From assembly GCA_017303875.1 (NCBI GenBank), contig JAFLBP010000013.1, positions 62,001 to 126,000 on the forward strand: a stretch of 64,000 bases of DNA, written 5' to 3'. Both the position numbers and the translations under genes were made by a program. Of the stretch, positions 16,478-25,561 are shown in pieces. How positions within the stretch are numbered: the stretch's first letter is position 1; each line of letters begins with the position of its first letter. The notes beneath the pieces were generated by a model. It saw only the letters and a program-made list of their open reading frames with translations, made no database searches and was not told the DNA's origin. Source of the DNA: Chitinophagales bacterium (GTDB lineage: Bacteria; Bacteroidota; Bacteroidia; Chitinophagales; Saprospiraceae).

Positions 16478-17573
16478 GCCGTGGCTGCGCACCGCAGCCA
16501 TCTGGCTGCTGATGCCCGTCTGTCTCGTTGCGGGGCCAACAAAAGAATATTCCCGCAGCATCAACCGCGAGTTCGGCACCCTGGCCGACGGCACCACGGT
16601 ACTCTACAACAAACACGGCCAGGTGGAAGTAAAAACCTGGGGCAATAACAGCGTACGCATCGATATTGCCATCGTCGTGAATGCCTACAGCGATCGCGAT
16701 GCGGAAAATATGTTCAAACGCATCAATGTCAATTTCGCCAACGCACCCGGCTATGTCAAAGCCGAAACATTCGTCGACGGCGCAGGCGCCTGGTGGGATC
16801 CCCCCCAAAACCTCGACTTCCGCGTAGAGTATACCGTCTACATGCCCCTCAATAACCAACTCGAACTCCGAAACCGATACGCCAACAGCGCCATCGCAAA
16901 CCTCAACGGCAAACTGATCGCCGATATTAAATACGGCGACCTCAAAGCAGCTACCCTCGGCAATGACGCCGACCTCAACCTCGGCAATGGGAAAGCATGG
17001 ATCAGCAAGGTACGCAACCTCTACGGTGCCATCGCCTTCGGCACCCTGACGCTCAATGAAGCGCAGGACGTACAAATTGACTCCAAAAACTCCATCCTCA
17101 ATATTACCTCCGCCAACAGCGCCCGACTCACCTCCCGCTACGACAACCTCACACTGGGTAACGTCAAGGAATTGCGCCTGCAAACCAAATATTCCGACGT
17201 CAAAATCAGCGGTGTCGGCGCATCCTTTATTACAGCGCAATACTCAGACGTCAACGTCGCCTACCTGACCCGCCTCCTGGATGCAGATATGCAGTACGGC
17301 AACCTGAACGTCGGCAACCTGCAACGCGGCTTCGATGAAGTAAAAATGGCAGGAAAACACACCGATTTTACCATTGTTTCCGACAGAAGCAGCAGCTTCC
17401 GATTTGATTTGCAAGGCGACGGGGTTTGTGAAATGACCCTGCCCCGCGAAGCTGTTTTCCGCCAGAAACACGAAAGCGCCAACAGCAAAATGATGGGCGG
17501 TTATGTCGGCGACGCCAATACCCGAAGTGCAATTTCCGCACGCCTCGCTTACGGCGCGCTCAAAATTCGGTAG
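16446..17573 (+). CDS. exported beta-helical adhesin-like protein (DUF4097-like)
   Basis: A 375-residue protein with a signal segment (about 13-30, ending LVAG) and a long run of short beta strands with Asn/Asp/Gly turns (LNLGNGKAWISKV, SVRIDIAIVVNAYSDRD). This pattern is found in DUF4097/head-GIN putative adhesins. Members often sit with ECF sigma/anti-sigma pairs in Bacteroidota, as here. It overlaps the anti-sigma gene by 32 nt. No sorting domain is visible, so a periplasmic or outer-membrane-associated location is likely. Function unknown; envelope stress output is a guess. Confidence 0.65.
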   Translation: MSQITLSRVFKPWLRTAAIWLLMPVCLVAGPTKEYSRSINREFGTLADGTTVLYNKHGQVEVKTWGNNSVRIDIAIVVNAYSDRDAENMFKRINVNFANAPGYVKAETFVDGAGAWWDPPQNLDFRVEYTVYMPLNNQLELRNRYANSAIANLNGKLIADIKYGDLKAATLGNDADLNLGNGKAWISKVRNLYGAIAFGTLTLNEAQDVQIDSKNSILNITSANSARLTSRYDNLTLGNVKELRLQTKYSDVKISGVGASFITAQYSDVNVAYLTRLLDADMQYGNLNVGNLQRGFDEVKMAGKHTDFTIVSDRSSSFRFDLQGDGVCEMTLPREAVFRQKHESANSKMMGGYVGDANTRSAISARLAYGALKIR

Positions 17574-17656
17574 CGATAAATAATTATCAATTATTTACCC
17601 GGAATAATTTTCCGAATTACCCATCCGGAAGCGTATTTTGGCCCAAAATTTCCGAT

Positions 17657-18142
17657 ATGCATCCAAATGAACTCATCGACGCCCCTCCTCCCCTGCCCGA
17701 AGGGCCGAAAGATATCTGGTGGACCATCCACCGGATATTTTTCTTTGCAGACATTGCGCTATGGTCACTTTTTTTGATCTTCTCCGCACTGCGCGTCCCG
17801 GAAGTCTCTATTATTGCCATGAGCATCCTGCTCCTGTTCAACATTTTGGTTCCCGGTTTCATCTATGGCGCCCGAGGCTGGAAGCGTTATTTGTTTGCCT
17901 ATGCGGCCGGACTGGCCTTCGTAACCATCGCTGCTGCCTTGCTTTTCCGGCTGGAATCCTGGGCAGGATGGCAGGAAATGAGCATAATCGGACTTACCAT
18001 CAGTATACCGCTTGCCCTCATCTCCTGGGTGTTTTTCGGCATGCTTGTCAACAAATCCTGGCCGCGCAGTGTTTTTTTTCTGCAAATCGCCTTGCGCACA
18101 ACGCTTGTATCCGCTATTGTCGGTATTGCCATGCTCATTTGA
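17657..18142 (+). CDS. membrane protein sharing the GldL helical-hairpin motif
   Basis: A 161-residue protein with four hydrophobic segments (about 24-46, 55-72, 78-98 and 105-125, plus a C-terminal stretch). The segment LFRLESWAGWQEMSIIGLTI is strikingly like LFKLESWTGATEMLILGMGI of the GldL in this window (41736-42335). In GldL the Lys in LFK and the Glu in GIEIFIF are the charged membrane residues tied to proton-driven function. Here they are Arg and Ser, so it is unlikely to be a motor subunit. It is not next to gldM. Likely a paralogue with a different job. Confidence 0.55.
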   Translation: MHPNELIDAPPPLPEGPKDIWWTIHRIFFFADIALWSLFLIFSALRVPEVSIIAMSILLLFNILVPGFIYGARGWKRYLFAYAAGLAFVTIAAALLFRLESWAGWQEMSIIGLTISIPLALISWVFFGMLVNKSWPRSVFFLQIALRTTLVSAIVGIAMLI

Positions 18143-18169
18143 GTCATTTTTTTTCAAGCATTTTATAAT

Positions 18170-19003
18170 ATGAAATCACTTTTCACGCTCGCATTTTTCC
18201 TGTTGAGCCTGGGGCTGTTCGCCCAGATCCGCACCCCGCAACCCAGCCCCTCGGCTACCGTCACACAAAACGTGGGCCTGGCCAAAGTTACCATTGAGTA
18301 CAGCCGCCCGACGGTTAAAGGCCGTAAAATTTTTGGCGACCTCGTGCCTTTTGGCAAAGTCTGGCGCACCGGCGCCAACCGCATCACCAGCATCGCATTC
18401 GATCAGGATGTGACGCTGAATGGGCAGAAAATTGCCGCCGGCAAATACGGCTGGTACAGCATTCCAGGCCCGAAAGAATGGACCATCGTACTCAACAGCG
18501 ACAACCAGCAGTGGGGCGCCTATGAATATGATGAGAAAAAAGACGTGCTCCGCCTCACGGTTAAGGCCGAAGCCCTCAAGACCAATCAGGAGGAATTTAC
18601 CATCGAACTCGACAATTTCAGCCCCACCGCCGCCGATGTGGTGCTGAGCTGGGAGAAAACCGCCGTGCGCTTCCGTTTGGAGCACAACCCGCACGAAATG
18701 ATTATGAAAGCAATCGCTACGGAAACAGCCAAACCCGATGCGAATGCCGATGTTTATTATACCGCCGCCGAATACTACCTTGACAAAGGGCTGGATATGC
18801 AAATGGCATTAAACTGGGCCAATAAAGTGCTCGAAACGGATAAAAACTGGTGGTCGTACTACCTCCGTGCTTCAATTTATGCCAAAATGAAACAATGCGA
18901 CAAAGCCGTAGCCGATGCCAATACCGCCCTCGAAGGCGCGAAAAAAGATGGCGATACCGCCTACATCAAGCGCTGCGAGAAAATTCTGGCACAGTGTAAA
19001 TAA
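18170..19003 (+). CDS. DUF2911 protein with C-terminal TPR-like region
   Basis: A 277-residue exported protein. Signal peptide 1-19 (MKSLFTLAFFLLSLGLFAQ) precedes a DUF2911 domain (about 30-165) with TIEYSRPTVKGRKIFG, VPFGKVWRTGANRITSIAF and KYGWYSIPGPKEWTIVLN, all typical of the family. The C-terminal third (AAEYYLDKGLDMQMALNWAN, YYLRASIYAKMKQCDKAVAD) is TPR-like helical. DUF2911 has no established biochemical function; the domain is common in Bacteroidota secretomes. Confidence 0.85.
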   Translation: MKSLFTLAFFLLSLGLFAQIRTPQPSPSATVTQNVGLAKVTIEYSRPTVKGRKIFGDLVPFGKVWRTGANRITSIAFDQDVTLNGQKIAAGKYGWYSIPGPKEWTIVLNSDNQQWGAYEYDEKKDVLRLTVKAEALKTNQEEFTIELDNFSPTAADVVLSWEKTAVRFRLEHNPHEMIMKAIATETAKPDANADVYYTAAEYYLDKGLDMQMALNWANKVLETDKNWWSYYLRASIYAKMKQCDKAVADANTALEGAKKDGDTAYIKRCEKILAQCK

Positions 19004-19012
19004 AGACCTCAT

Positions 19013-19059
19013 GCCTGGTTTCCTGCCAAGCGCTTTGCGCAAAAGCATGGAAACCAGGC
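19013..19059. terminator. inverted repeat between converging genes
   Basis: GCCTGGTTTCC (19013-19023) pairs with GGAAACCAGGC (19049-19059), and GCGCTTTGCGC (19030-19040) forms a smaller hairpin inside. It sits between converging genes and could act as a bidirectional terminator, but no T-run follows on either strand. Confidence 0.4.
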
Positions 19060-19061
19060 TG

Positions 19062-20018
19062 CTACAACGCTACTAAAGCCGTATCCAGCAATGCCAGACC
19101 GCTGCCCCGGAACACCCCAAATGGCACCCGGCCAGGACTCGGCACAAGTGGTGCAGCTACACTGTCCGGAAAAGCGCGCCACGAGATAAAGCGATAAAAA
19201 CAGGGACTCGGCTCCGACAATACGCCTTGTCCTTCCCCCACCATACCAATCCCCCACACGATACCGCCGGGCGAAACCGCCAAAAAAACATCGCCACTGC
19301 GCACCTTGAGCAGGTAACGCCACAACAATCGGCGACGGGCAGGTTTTAAGACAGCCTGTTCCAGCGCTGCCCGGATGGCCTCGGTATGGTGCTGCGACAG
19401 CCCCTGTTCCACGGTTTTTATGGGTAAAAAATGTTGCTGCCGCGCTTCAGCCGCCTGCCACTGTTCCGGCGAATCAAAACGCGCCGTCCAGATATTTACC
19501 CCCCTTGCAATTTGCTTTTTCATATCGCTCCATCGCCACCACATAGGTTGGTAAAGCTGCGGAAACAAAACCTGTTTGAGCGCCGGATACGCTGCGGAGC
19601 AAAGGGGTTTACAGGCGCTCAACAGCCGATCAAATGCTTCGGTAAACTGCGTGGCCATCTGGCAGGAGTCTGTCAGAAGCAAATAATCCTGATGCGTGGC
19701 GCGGGTCCAGTTATACGACCCGGAAAGCACCTGGCGGTGATCAGCTACCACATACTTATGATGACAAAGATCGGGTGCCGTGTACGCGTACACTTCTGCG
19801 CCGAGCGCTGCCATGCGCTCAAAGTCCAGACCCTGCGGATGGAAATTAATCTGATCGAAATTAAGCATCAGCCGCACTTTTACTTTGCGGCGGCAGGCAG
19901 CCGTCAGGGCCTCGAAAATTTGCGGATGCGTAAACCAGCAGATCACAATATCTAATTGAAAATCAGCATCCTGAATAAACTTTATGATCGTTTGATGCAG
20001 GTTATTGAAGTACACCAT
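19062..20018 (-). CDS. PLD-family nuclease-like protein with possible EVE/PUA-like C-terminus
   Basis: A 318-residue protein from the ATG at 20018. The first 150 residues form a single-HKD phospholipase D fold like the Nuc/PLD6 nuclease type. His86, Lys88 and Asp93 are in HHKYVVAD, followed by SGSYNWT. Single-HKD enzymes usually dimerise to form the active site and often cleave nucleic acid. The C-terminal part (about 172-295) has the pattern of an EVE/PUA-like domain: a start NIWTARFDSPEQW, then SGDVFLAVSPGGIVWGIGMV and FYRFISWRAF. EVE-like domains often read modified bases, which would make this a candidate modification-dependent nuclease. The second-domain call is inference. Solitary gene. 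Confidence 0.65.
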   Translation of the reverse strand: MVYFNNLHQTIIKFIQDADFQLDIVICWFTHPQIFEALTAACRRKVKVRLMLNFDQINFHPQGLDFERMAALGAEVYAYTAPDLCHHKYVVADHRQVLSGSYNWTRATHQDYLLLTDSCQMATQFTEAFDRLLSACKPLCSAAYPALKQVLFPQLYQPMWWRWSDMKKQIARGVNIWTARFDSPEQWQAAEARQQHFLPIKTVEQGLSQHHTEAIRAALEQAVLKPARRRLLWRYLLKVRSGDVFLAVSPGGIVWGIGMVGEGQGVLSEPSPCFYRFISWRAFPDSVAAPLVPSPGRVPFGVFRGSGLALLDTALVAL

Positions 20019-20128
20019 ATTGCTTGTTTTTTGGTACAAGTTTGAATGAGCCGCTGCAAATATCTGATTTTAAAACATTTTAATACAAATTTTTAAAACA
20101 AAATATTTTACAAAATAAATACAATACT

Positions 20129-20136
20129 TATCTTTG
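20129..20136 (+). promoter_or_regulatory. Bacteroidota -7 box TATCTTTG
   Basis: TATCTTTG matches TAnnTTTG, with TTTTA about 20 nt upstream as a weak -33. It lies 46 nt before the ATG at 20183; a small GCAGGG-TACTG-CCCTGC hairpin (20146-20162) falls in the leader. Confidence 0.45.
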
Positions 20137-20182
20137 TGGCCGCCGCAGGGTACTGCCCTGCGTGCCTGAAAACAATCTGACC

Positions 20183-20704
20183 ATGCAATTTGACCTGGAC
20201 ACCGCCACCCTGTTATTGAGTAAAACCCCGAAACTCCTGGAAATTTGGCTGTGCGACCTGCCGGAAGCCTGGCTGCTGGCCCGTGCAAAACGCGACAGCT
20301 GGAATATCCATGAAATACTCGGCCATCTGGTCTATTGTGAAACAGCCGACTGGATGCCACGTGCGCAAGCCATCCTTCAACAAGCCGCCGAATTGCCCCA
20401 TTTTGATGAAAATGCGCAAATACAGATCACCCAAAACACCCAAACCGGAGCATTATTGATCCGTCTGGCCGATTTGCGCAAGCAAAACCTGCATTCGATT
20501 CAACAATTGCAACTCCGGGAAAACGACCTCGAAAAACAAAGCCGGCATCCAAAGCTCGGTCGTGTCGACCTGCGCAACCTGCTCGCAGCCTGGGCAGCAC
20601 ACGATCTGGGGCATCTCGCACAGATCTCCCGCGTCATAGCCCGGCAATATAAAGACGACAGCGGCCCATGGATAGAGTACCTGCCTATCCTTTGGCGACA
20701 TTGA
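20183..20704 (+). CDS. DinB-superfamily protein
   Basis: A 173-residue four-helix DinB/YfiT-like protein. SWNIHEILGHLVYCETADW supplies the first metal-binding-type His, and AAHDLGHLAQISRV gives the second His pair, the standard DinB metal site. DinB-like proteins are thiol transferases or uncharacterised; this one has no further clue. An in-frame GTG at 20162 is possible, but the ATG at 20183 is preferred. Confidence 0.8.
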   Translation: MQFDLDTATLLLSKTPKLLEIWLCDLPEAWLLARAKRDSWNIHEILGHLVYCETADWMPRAQAILQQAAELPHFDENAQIQITQNTQTGALLIRLADLRKQNLHSIQQLQLRENDLEKQSRHPKLGRVDLRNLLAAWAAHDLGHLAQISRVIARQYKDDSGPWIEYLPILWRH

Positions 20705-20723
20705 TGTAAAATTGCTACTTTTG
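20691..20723 (+). promoter_or_regulatory. Bacteroidota promoter TTTG-N21-TACTTTTG
   Basis: TTTG (20691-20694), inside the end of the DinB gene, and TACTTTTG (20716-20723) are 21 nt apart and precede the topoisomerase start at 20769 by 45 nt. This is one of the clearest promoters in the window. Confidence 0.6.
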
Positions 20724-20768
20724 CCCCACCACAACCTCCAAACCCCGAACCTCCAAACCTTCTAAACT

Positions 20769-23468
20769 ATGGCAAAATCAAGTAAGAACAGAGACAACGC
20801 CCTGCCCCCCGCCGTTTCCTTCAACGGCGAAGACACCGTTGTTACCCTGAGCGGTATGTACCAGGATTATTTCCTGGACTATGCCAGTTATGTTATTCTG
20901 GAACGCGCCGTACCGGCTGTGGAAGACGGACTGAAGCCCGTGCAACGCCGTATCCTGCACGCCATGTTTGAGCAACACGACGGGCGCTATCACAAAGTGG
21001 CCAACCTCATTGGCCAAACCATGCAATACCACCCGCACGGCGATGCCGCTATCGGGGACGCATTGGTCAATATGGGCCAGAAAGACCTGCTTATTGATTG
21101 CCAGGGAAACTGGGGCGATTACCGTACCGGCGACTCAGCCGCCGCACCGCGTTATATTGAGGCACGCCTCACCAAGTTCGCACTCGATGTGGTGTTCAAC
21201 CCGGATACTACCCTCTGGCAACTCAGCTACGACGGCCGTAAACGCGAGCCCGTTACCCTGCCGGTTAAATTTCCCCTCGTACTCGCACAAGGGGTAGAAG
21301 GGATTGCCGTAGGCCTGAGTACCAAAATTTTGCCCCACAACTTCATCGAACTTATAAAAGCTTCCATCGCGCACCTCAAGGGACGGAAGTTTGAACTGTT
21401 TCCCGACTTCCCCACCGGCGGCTTCATCGACGTCAGTAATTACAATGCCGGCGGTCGTGGCGGCAAAGTGCGCGTACGGGCAAAAATCAAGGAAATTGAC
21501 AAAAAAACGCTGCAAATCAGCGAATTGCCCTTCGGCGTTTATGTCTCCGACCTCATTGAATCCATTCTGAAAGCCAACGACAAAGGCCAGATTAAAGTCA
21601 AAAAAGTAATTGATAAAACCGCCGCCAACGTCGATATTGAAATTGAACTGCAACCTGGTGTCAGCCCCGATGTAACCATCGATGCCCTTTATGCGTTCAC
21701 CGATTGCGAAGTGAGCATCAGCCCCAACTGCTGTATTATTCGGGAAAACAAACCCCTGTTCACCGACGTACACGAACTCCTGCGCATCTGCACCGAGCAT
21801 ACCCGCGAACTGCTGCGCCAGGAACTGATGATTCGCCTCCACGAACTTCAGGAAAAACTGCACTTCGCTTCGCTGGAAAAGATTTTTATCGAAAAACGGA
21901 TCTACCGCGACATTGAAGAGTGCGAAACCTGGGAGGCTGTGATGGAAACCATCGACAAGGGCCTGCGCAAATACGTCACCACGCCTGCAACCCCCAAACT
22001 CAAATCCGAGGAAAGCAAAATCAAACTGCTCCGCGAAATCACGGACGACGACATTACCCGCCTCACCGAAATCCGCATCAAACGTATTTCCAAATTCAAT
22101 ACGTTTAAGGCCGATGAGGAAATCAATAAACTCAACGCCGAACTGCTCGAAACCGAGCACCACCTCGCCAACCTGACCGAATACGCCGTCAGTTACTACG
22201 AAGACCTGCTGCACAAACACAGCAAAGGCCGCGAACGCAAAACGGAAATTATCACCTTCGACGAAATCCGCGCCAGCGAAGTAGTAGCCAACAACGCCAA
22301 GTTATACGTTAACCGCGAAGAAGGTTTTATCGGTACCGGCCTGAAAAAAGACGAATTTGTTCAGGACTGCTCCGACATCGACGACGTTATCATTTTCCGC
22401 CGCGACGGCGTAATGAAAGTTGTCAGAATCGGAGATAAGGTCTTTGTAGGCAAAGAAATTCTCTACGTCGCCGTCTGGAAGAAAAACGACGAACGTACCA
22501 CCTACAACCTTGCCTATCTGGAAGGGAAAAGCGGACGTTCAATGGTCAAACGTTTCAACGTTACTGCCATCACCCGCGATAAAGAGTACAACCTCGCCTC
22601 CGATACCAAAGGCTCCAAACTCCTGTACTTCACCGCCAACCCTAACGGCGAAAGCGAGGTAGTAAATGTGCAGCTCAGCCCGGCTTGTACGGCGAAAATC
22701 AAAACGTTTGATTTCGATTTTGGCGAACTGGCCATCAAAGGCCGCGACGCACAGGGAAATATCCTGACCAAATACCCCGTGCGTCAGATCAAACAGAAAG
22801 AAGTGGGCAAAAGTACCATCGGCGCCCAGAAAATCTGGTTCGATGATATTACCGGCCGCCTCAATACCCAGGAACGCGGCCGTTTGCTCGGCGAATTCGA
22901 TACCGGCGATACCATTTTGATTCTGTATCAGGACGGCAGCTATGAAGTAACCGATACCGATGTGCAGCAGCGATTTGAAATGAAGGAAATCCTGCATCTC
23001 GGCAAATTTGACCCGGAAATGGTCATTAATATCGTGCATTTCGATGGCAATAAGGGCTGGACGATGGTCAAGCGCTTCCGCATAGAAACCAATAAACTCC
23101 GGGAGCGCTACTCCTACCTGACCGAGCACAACAAATCCAAATTGCTTTTTGCCAGCGTCAAAACCAATCCGCGCGTCCGCTACTCCCTGAAAATCAAGGG
23201 CAAACCCATGACCGGCGAATTGAACCTCGGCGAGTTTATGGATGTTAAAGGCTGGAAAGCTGTCGGCAATCGCCTCAGCGATCAGATGCTCAGCGGTGTT
23301 CGTGAAGTGGAGCAGGCAAGTCCGGCGCCGGAAGTACAGCAGCCCGATCTGTTCGAACTGCCGCCGCCGGTAGAAAAGCCGGAGCCTAAAAAGGCTGCTG
23401 CTGCACCGGCAAAAACAGAAGCACCCAAAAAAACCTATAAACCCGGCGACACCATCGAATTTGACTAA
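20769..23468 (+). CDS. parC: DNA topoisomerase IV subunit A (GyrA/ParC family)
   Basis: An 899-residue type IIA topoisomerase breakage-reunion subunit. It shows VEDGLKPVQRRILHAMFE, the QTMQYHPHGDAAIGDALV motif and the catalytic Tyr in AAPRYIEARL. A beta-pinwheel-like C-terminal half (about 500-830) includes IGAQKIWFDDITGRLN but has no QRRGGKG gyrase box, which favours topoisomerase IV over gyrase. The last about 70 residues are a Pro/Ala/Lys-rich tail. It acts in chromosome decatenation with a ParE partner not in this window. Confidence 0.88.
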   Translation: MAKSSKNRDNALPPAVSFNGEDTVVTLSGMYQDYFLDYASYVILERAVPAVEDGLKPVQRRILHAMFEQHDGRYHKVANLIGQTMQYHPHGDAAIGDALVNMGQKDLLIDCQGNWGDYRTGDSAAAPRYIEARLTKFALDVVFNPDTTLWQLSYDGRKREPVTLPVKFPLVLAQGVEGIAVGLSTKILPHNFIELIKASIAHLKGRKFELFPDFPTGGFIDVSNYNAGGRGGKVRVRAKIKEIDKKTLQISELPFGVYVSDLIESILKANDKGQIKVKKVIDKTAANVDIEIELQPGVSPDVTIDALYAFTDCEVSISPNCCIIRENKPLFTDVHELLRICTEHTRELLRQELMIRLHELQEKLHFASLEKIFIEKRIYRDIEECETWEAVMETIDKGLRKYVTTPATPKLKSEESKIKLLREITDDDITRLTEIRIKRISKFNTFKADEEINKLNAELLETEHHLANLTEYAVSYYEDLLHKHSKGRERKTEIITFDEIRASEVVANNAKLYVNREEGFIGTGLKKDEFVQDCSDIDDVIIFRRDGVMKVVRIGDKVFVGKEILYVAVWKKNDERTTYNLAYLEGKSGRSMVKRFNVTAITRDKEYNLASDTKGSKLLYFTANPNGESEVVNVQLSPACTAKIKTFDFDFGELAIKGRDAQGNILTKYPVRQIKQKEVGKSTIGAQKIWFDDITGRLNTQERGRLLGEFDTGDTILILYQDGSYEVTDTDVQQRFEMKEILHLGKFDPEMVINIVHFDGNKGWTMVKRFRIETNKLRERYSYLTEHNKSKLLFASVKTNPRVRYSLKIKGKPMTGELNLGEFMDVKGWKAVGNRLSDQMLSGVREVEQASPAPEVQQPDLFELPPPVEKPEPKKAAAAPAKTEAPKKTYKPGDTIEFD

Positions 23469-23478
23469 GCGCTTGTTC
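23468..23478. repeat. partial copy of the GCGCTTGTTCG repeat
   Basis: AGCGCTTGTTCG directly after the parC stop matches the end of the long-hairpin element at 9886. No inverted partner follows, so it is a solitary half-site. Confidence 0.5.
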
Positions 23479-23513
23479 GAAAACCACCTAAATCAGGATA
23501 AAAAGCTAAAACC

Positions 23514-25148
23514 ATGAGATTTTTGCAAGTTTTTGTCGTTCTGCTGCTGAGCAGCGCACTTTTTGCTCAGAAAGCCGACAAGCTCCTCAGTGCTGAAATG
23601 GACAACGTCATCAGGGAACAATTCTCCGACCCCAAAGGGCCGGGCTGTGTAGCTTTGGTGGCCCGACAGGGTAAAGTCATTTACCACAAGGCTTTCGGCA
23701 TGAACGAAGTGGAAAGCGCAAAGCCCTTGCAAACCGACATGGTTTTTCGTATTGGCTCTGTAACCAAACAGTTCACAGCGGTCGGGATTTTACAATTGGT
23801 GGATGAAGGCAAAATCGGCCTTTCAGATGAAATGCAGCAGTTTCTGGAAAATTGCCCCGAAGCCTGGAAAACCGTTACCGTCGAGCAGCTGCTCAACCAC
23901 ACTTCCGGGATACACAGCTATACGAGCATGGCGGAATTCGACAACGAATTTCAGGGTAAAGCACTAAGTGTAAACGGATTGATTGATTTTTTCAAAAATG
24001 AACCCCTCGATTTCCCGCCGGGTAACGCTTATGCCTATTCCAATTCAGGCTATGTTTTACTGGGGTACATCATTGAAAAAGTAAGCGGCCAAACCTACGC
24101 GGATTTTTTACAAAAACGTTTTTTCACGCCCCTCGGTCTGAAAAATACCTATTACGATACCGACGGCCTGAAAATTGACAAACGGGTACAAGGCTATGAT
24201 CCGGATATGGACACCATCGCGCGGGCTGCTTTCCTGAGTATGAGCCTGCCTTACGCCGCCGGTTCTATATGCGCCAATGCCGAAGACCTCTTGCGCTGGA
24301 CGACGTCCCTGCACAGCGGTAAATTGCTTTCCGATCGCTTGTACCGGAAAGCGTGCAGCGCCGGCATTTTGCCCTCCGGCGAATCCATCCATTACGGATA
24401 CGGCCTGATGATCGGCAGTGTATTGGGCAGCCCGACCGTTGAGCATGGTGGTTCCATCAATGGCTTTCTAAGCCATGTGCTGTATTTGCCCAAAGAACAG
24501 ATTTGTGCTGTTGTACTCAGCAACTGCACCTGCCAAAGTCCTGATGCCGTGGCGGCAAAAATTGCAGCTCTGGCCGCGGGCAAGCGCCTGAAACCCGATG
24601 CAATCGCCGTTTCTGATCTGAAAATATATGAAGGTGTTTTTGTGAAAGGGGAGTTGGAGCGCTATATCCGTGTAAATGAAAATGGCGTACTGACTTCTCA
24701 ACGCAAAGGCGGCCCGGTCTTTAAACTAACGCCGTTCGAGGCCGACAACTTCATGTTTGATTCAGGTCTGGCTACCGGAAAATTCAAACGGGATGCCGCT
24801 GGCAAAATCACTGAAATTGCCGTTAGCGACCGCGTTGCCGAGGCTTCCGTCTGGACGAAAACAGACAAAGCCCTGCCCGAACTGCCCAAGGAAATCTTAC
24901 TCAATGAAGCTGATTTAAAACCGTTTACCGGTATTTATCAATTGGTTCCCGGCTTCGACATAACGGTTACCCAACAAGGCAAGCGCTTGTTTATTCAGGC
25001 AACCGGCCAGCAATCCATTGAAATGTTTGCCAGGACGCCAACCCGCTTTTTCGCCAAGGAGGTTGATGCAGAAATTGAATTTTCTCCGGAAAATAATTCG
25101 TTTATTCTGTTTCAGAATGGGCAGGAGATGGAGGCAAAAAGGAAGTGA
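23514..25148 (+). CDS. exported class C beta-lactamase-fold serine hydrolase
   Basis: A 544-residue protein with signal peptide MRFLQVFVVLLLSSALFAQ. The catalytic domain (about 25-350) has the three motifs of the family: SVTKQF (SxxK, nucleophile Ser and Lys), YSNSGY (YxN) and HGGS (the KTG-equivalent). A C-terminal beta domain (about 375-540) resembles the DUF3471-type extensions of such hydrolases. Substrates of these exported proteins are peptides or esters; an actual beta-lactamase role is not implied. It ends 2 nt from a converging gene. Confidence 0.85.
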   Translation: MRFLQVFVVLLLSSALFAQKADKLLSAEMDNVIREQFSDPKGPGCVALVARQGKVIYHKAFGMNEVESAKPLQTDMVFRIGSVTKQFTAVGILQLVDEGKIGLSDEMQQFLENCPEAWKTVTVEQLLNHTSGIHSYTSMAEFDNEFQGKALSVNGLIDFFKNEPLDFPPGNAYAYSNSGYVLLGYIIEKVSGQTYADFLQKRFFTPLGLKNTYYDTDGLKIDKRVQGYDPDMDTIARAAFLSMSLPYAAGSICANAEDLLRWTTSLHSGKLLSDRLYRKACSAGILPSGESIHYGYGLMIGSVLGSPTVEHGGSINGFLSHVLYLPKEQICAVVLSNCTCQSPDAVAAKIAALAAGKRLKPDAIAVSDLKIYEGVFVKGELERYIRVNENGVLTSQRKGGPVFKLTPFEADNFMFDSGLATGKFKRDAAGKITEIAVSDRVAEASVWTKTDKALPELPKEILLNEADLKPFTGIYQLVPGFDITVTQQGKRLFIQATGQQSIEMFARTPTRFFAKEVDAEIEFSPENNSFILFQNGQEMEAKRK

Positions 25149-25150
25149 AA

Positions 25151-25561
25151 CTAGTATGTACCCGCTTCTATTAACAGAAGGCGACCATATACGCGCTCCG
25201 GAGGCTCATTAAAGGCTAAGAGCTTAACTGTAGCTTGGCCTACTTCATTTTTGCCGTATATAAATCCCCGTTCAATTGAAAAACACTCATGCCACTTATC
25301 CTTTCGAGGATTGTAAAGTGGTACTAAATGCATTTTATCATCAGATAAAGTTGCAAGATCAGTGCCCTTTTGGCGATTACAACGCATACAACAATAAGCT
25401 AAATTACCCAGTGAAGTATCGCCCCCATGTTTTAATGCAATAATGTGATCTATCTCAAAGGGATAAATAGCGAACGAATCTGGCAAAAGACAATATTCAC
25501 AACGAGCATTCGCCCTAAAGGCAACCTCCTGTCGAAGCGAGTCAGAAATGTATGTACTCAT
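25151..25561 (-). CDS. HNH endonuclease domain protein
   Basis: A 136-residue protein with a compact HNH nuclease core. CEYC and CCMRC supply the zinc-binding cysteines, FEIDHIIALKHGG supplies the catalytic DH, and NRQKG closes the motif. It starts within the stop codon of the upstream small gene (ATGA overlap), so both are translated from one mRNA. Small two-gene units of this kind recur in bacterial genomes; whether this one acts on invading DNA is unknown. No target-recognition domain is present. Confidence 0.85.
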   Translation of the reverse strand: MSTYISDSLRQEVAFRANARCEYCLLPDSFAIYPFEIDHIIALKHGGDTSLGNLAYCCMRCNRQKGTDLATLSDDKMHLVPLYNPRKDKWHECFSIERGFIYGKNEVGQATVKLLAFNEPPERVYGRLLLIEAGTY

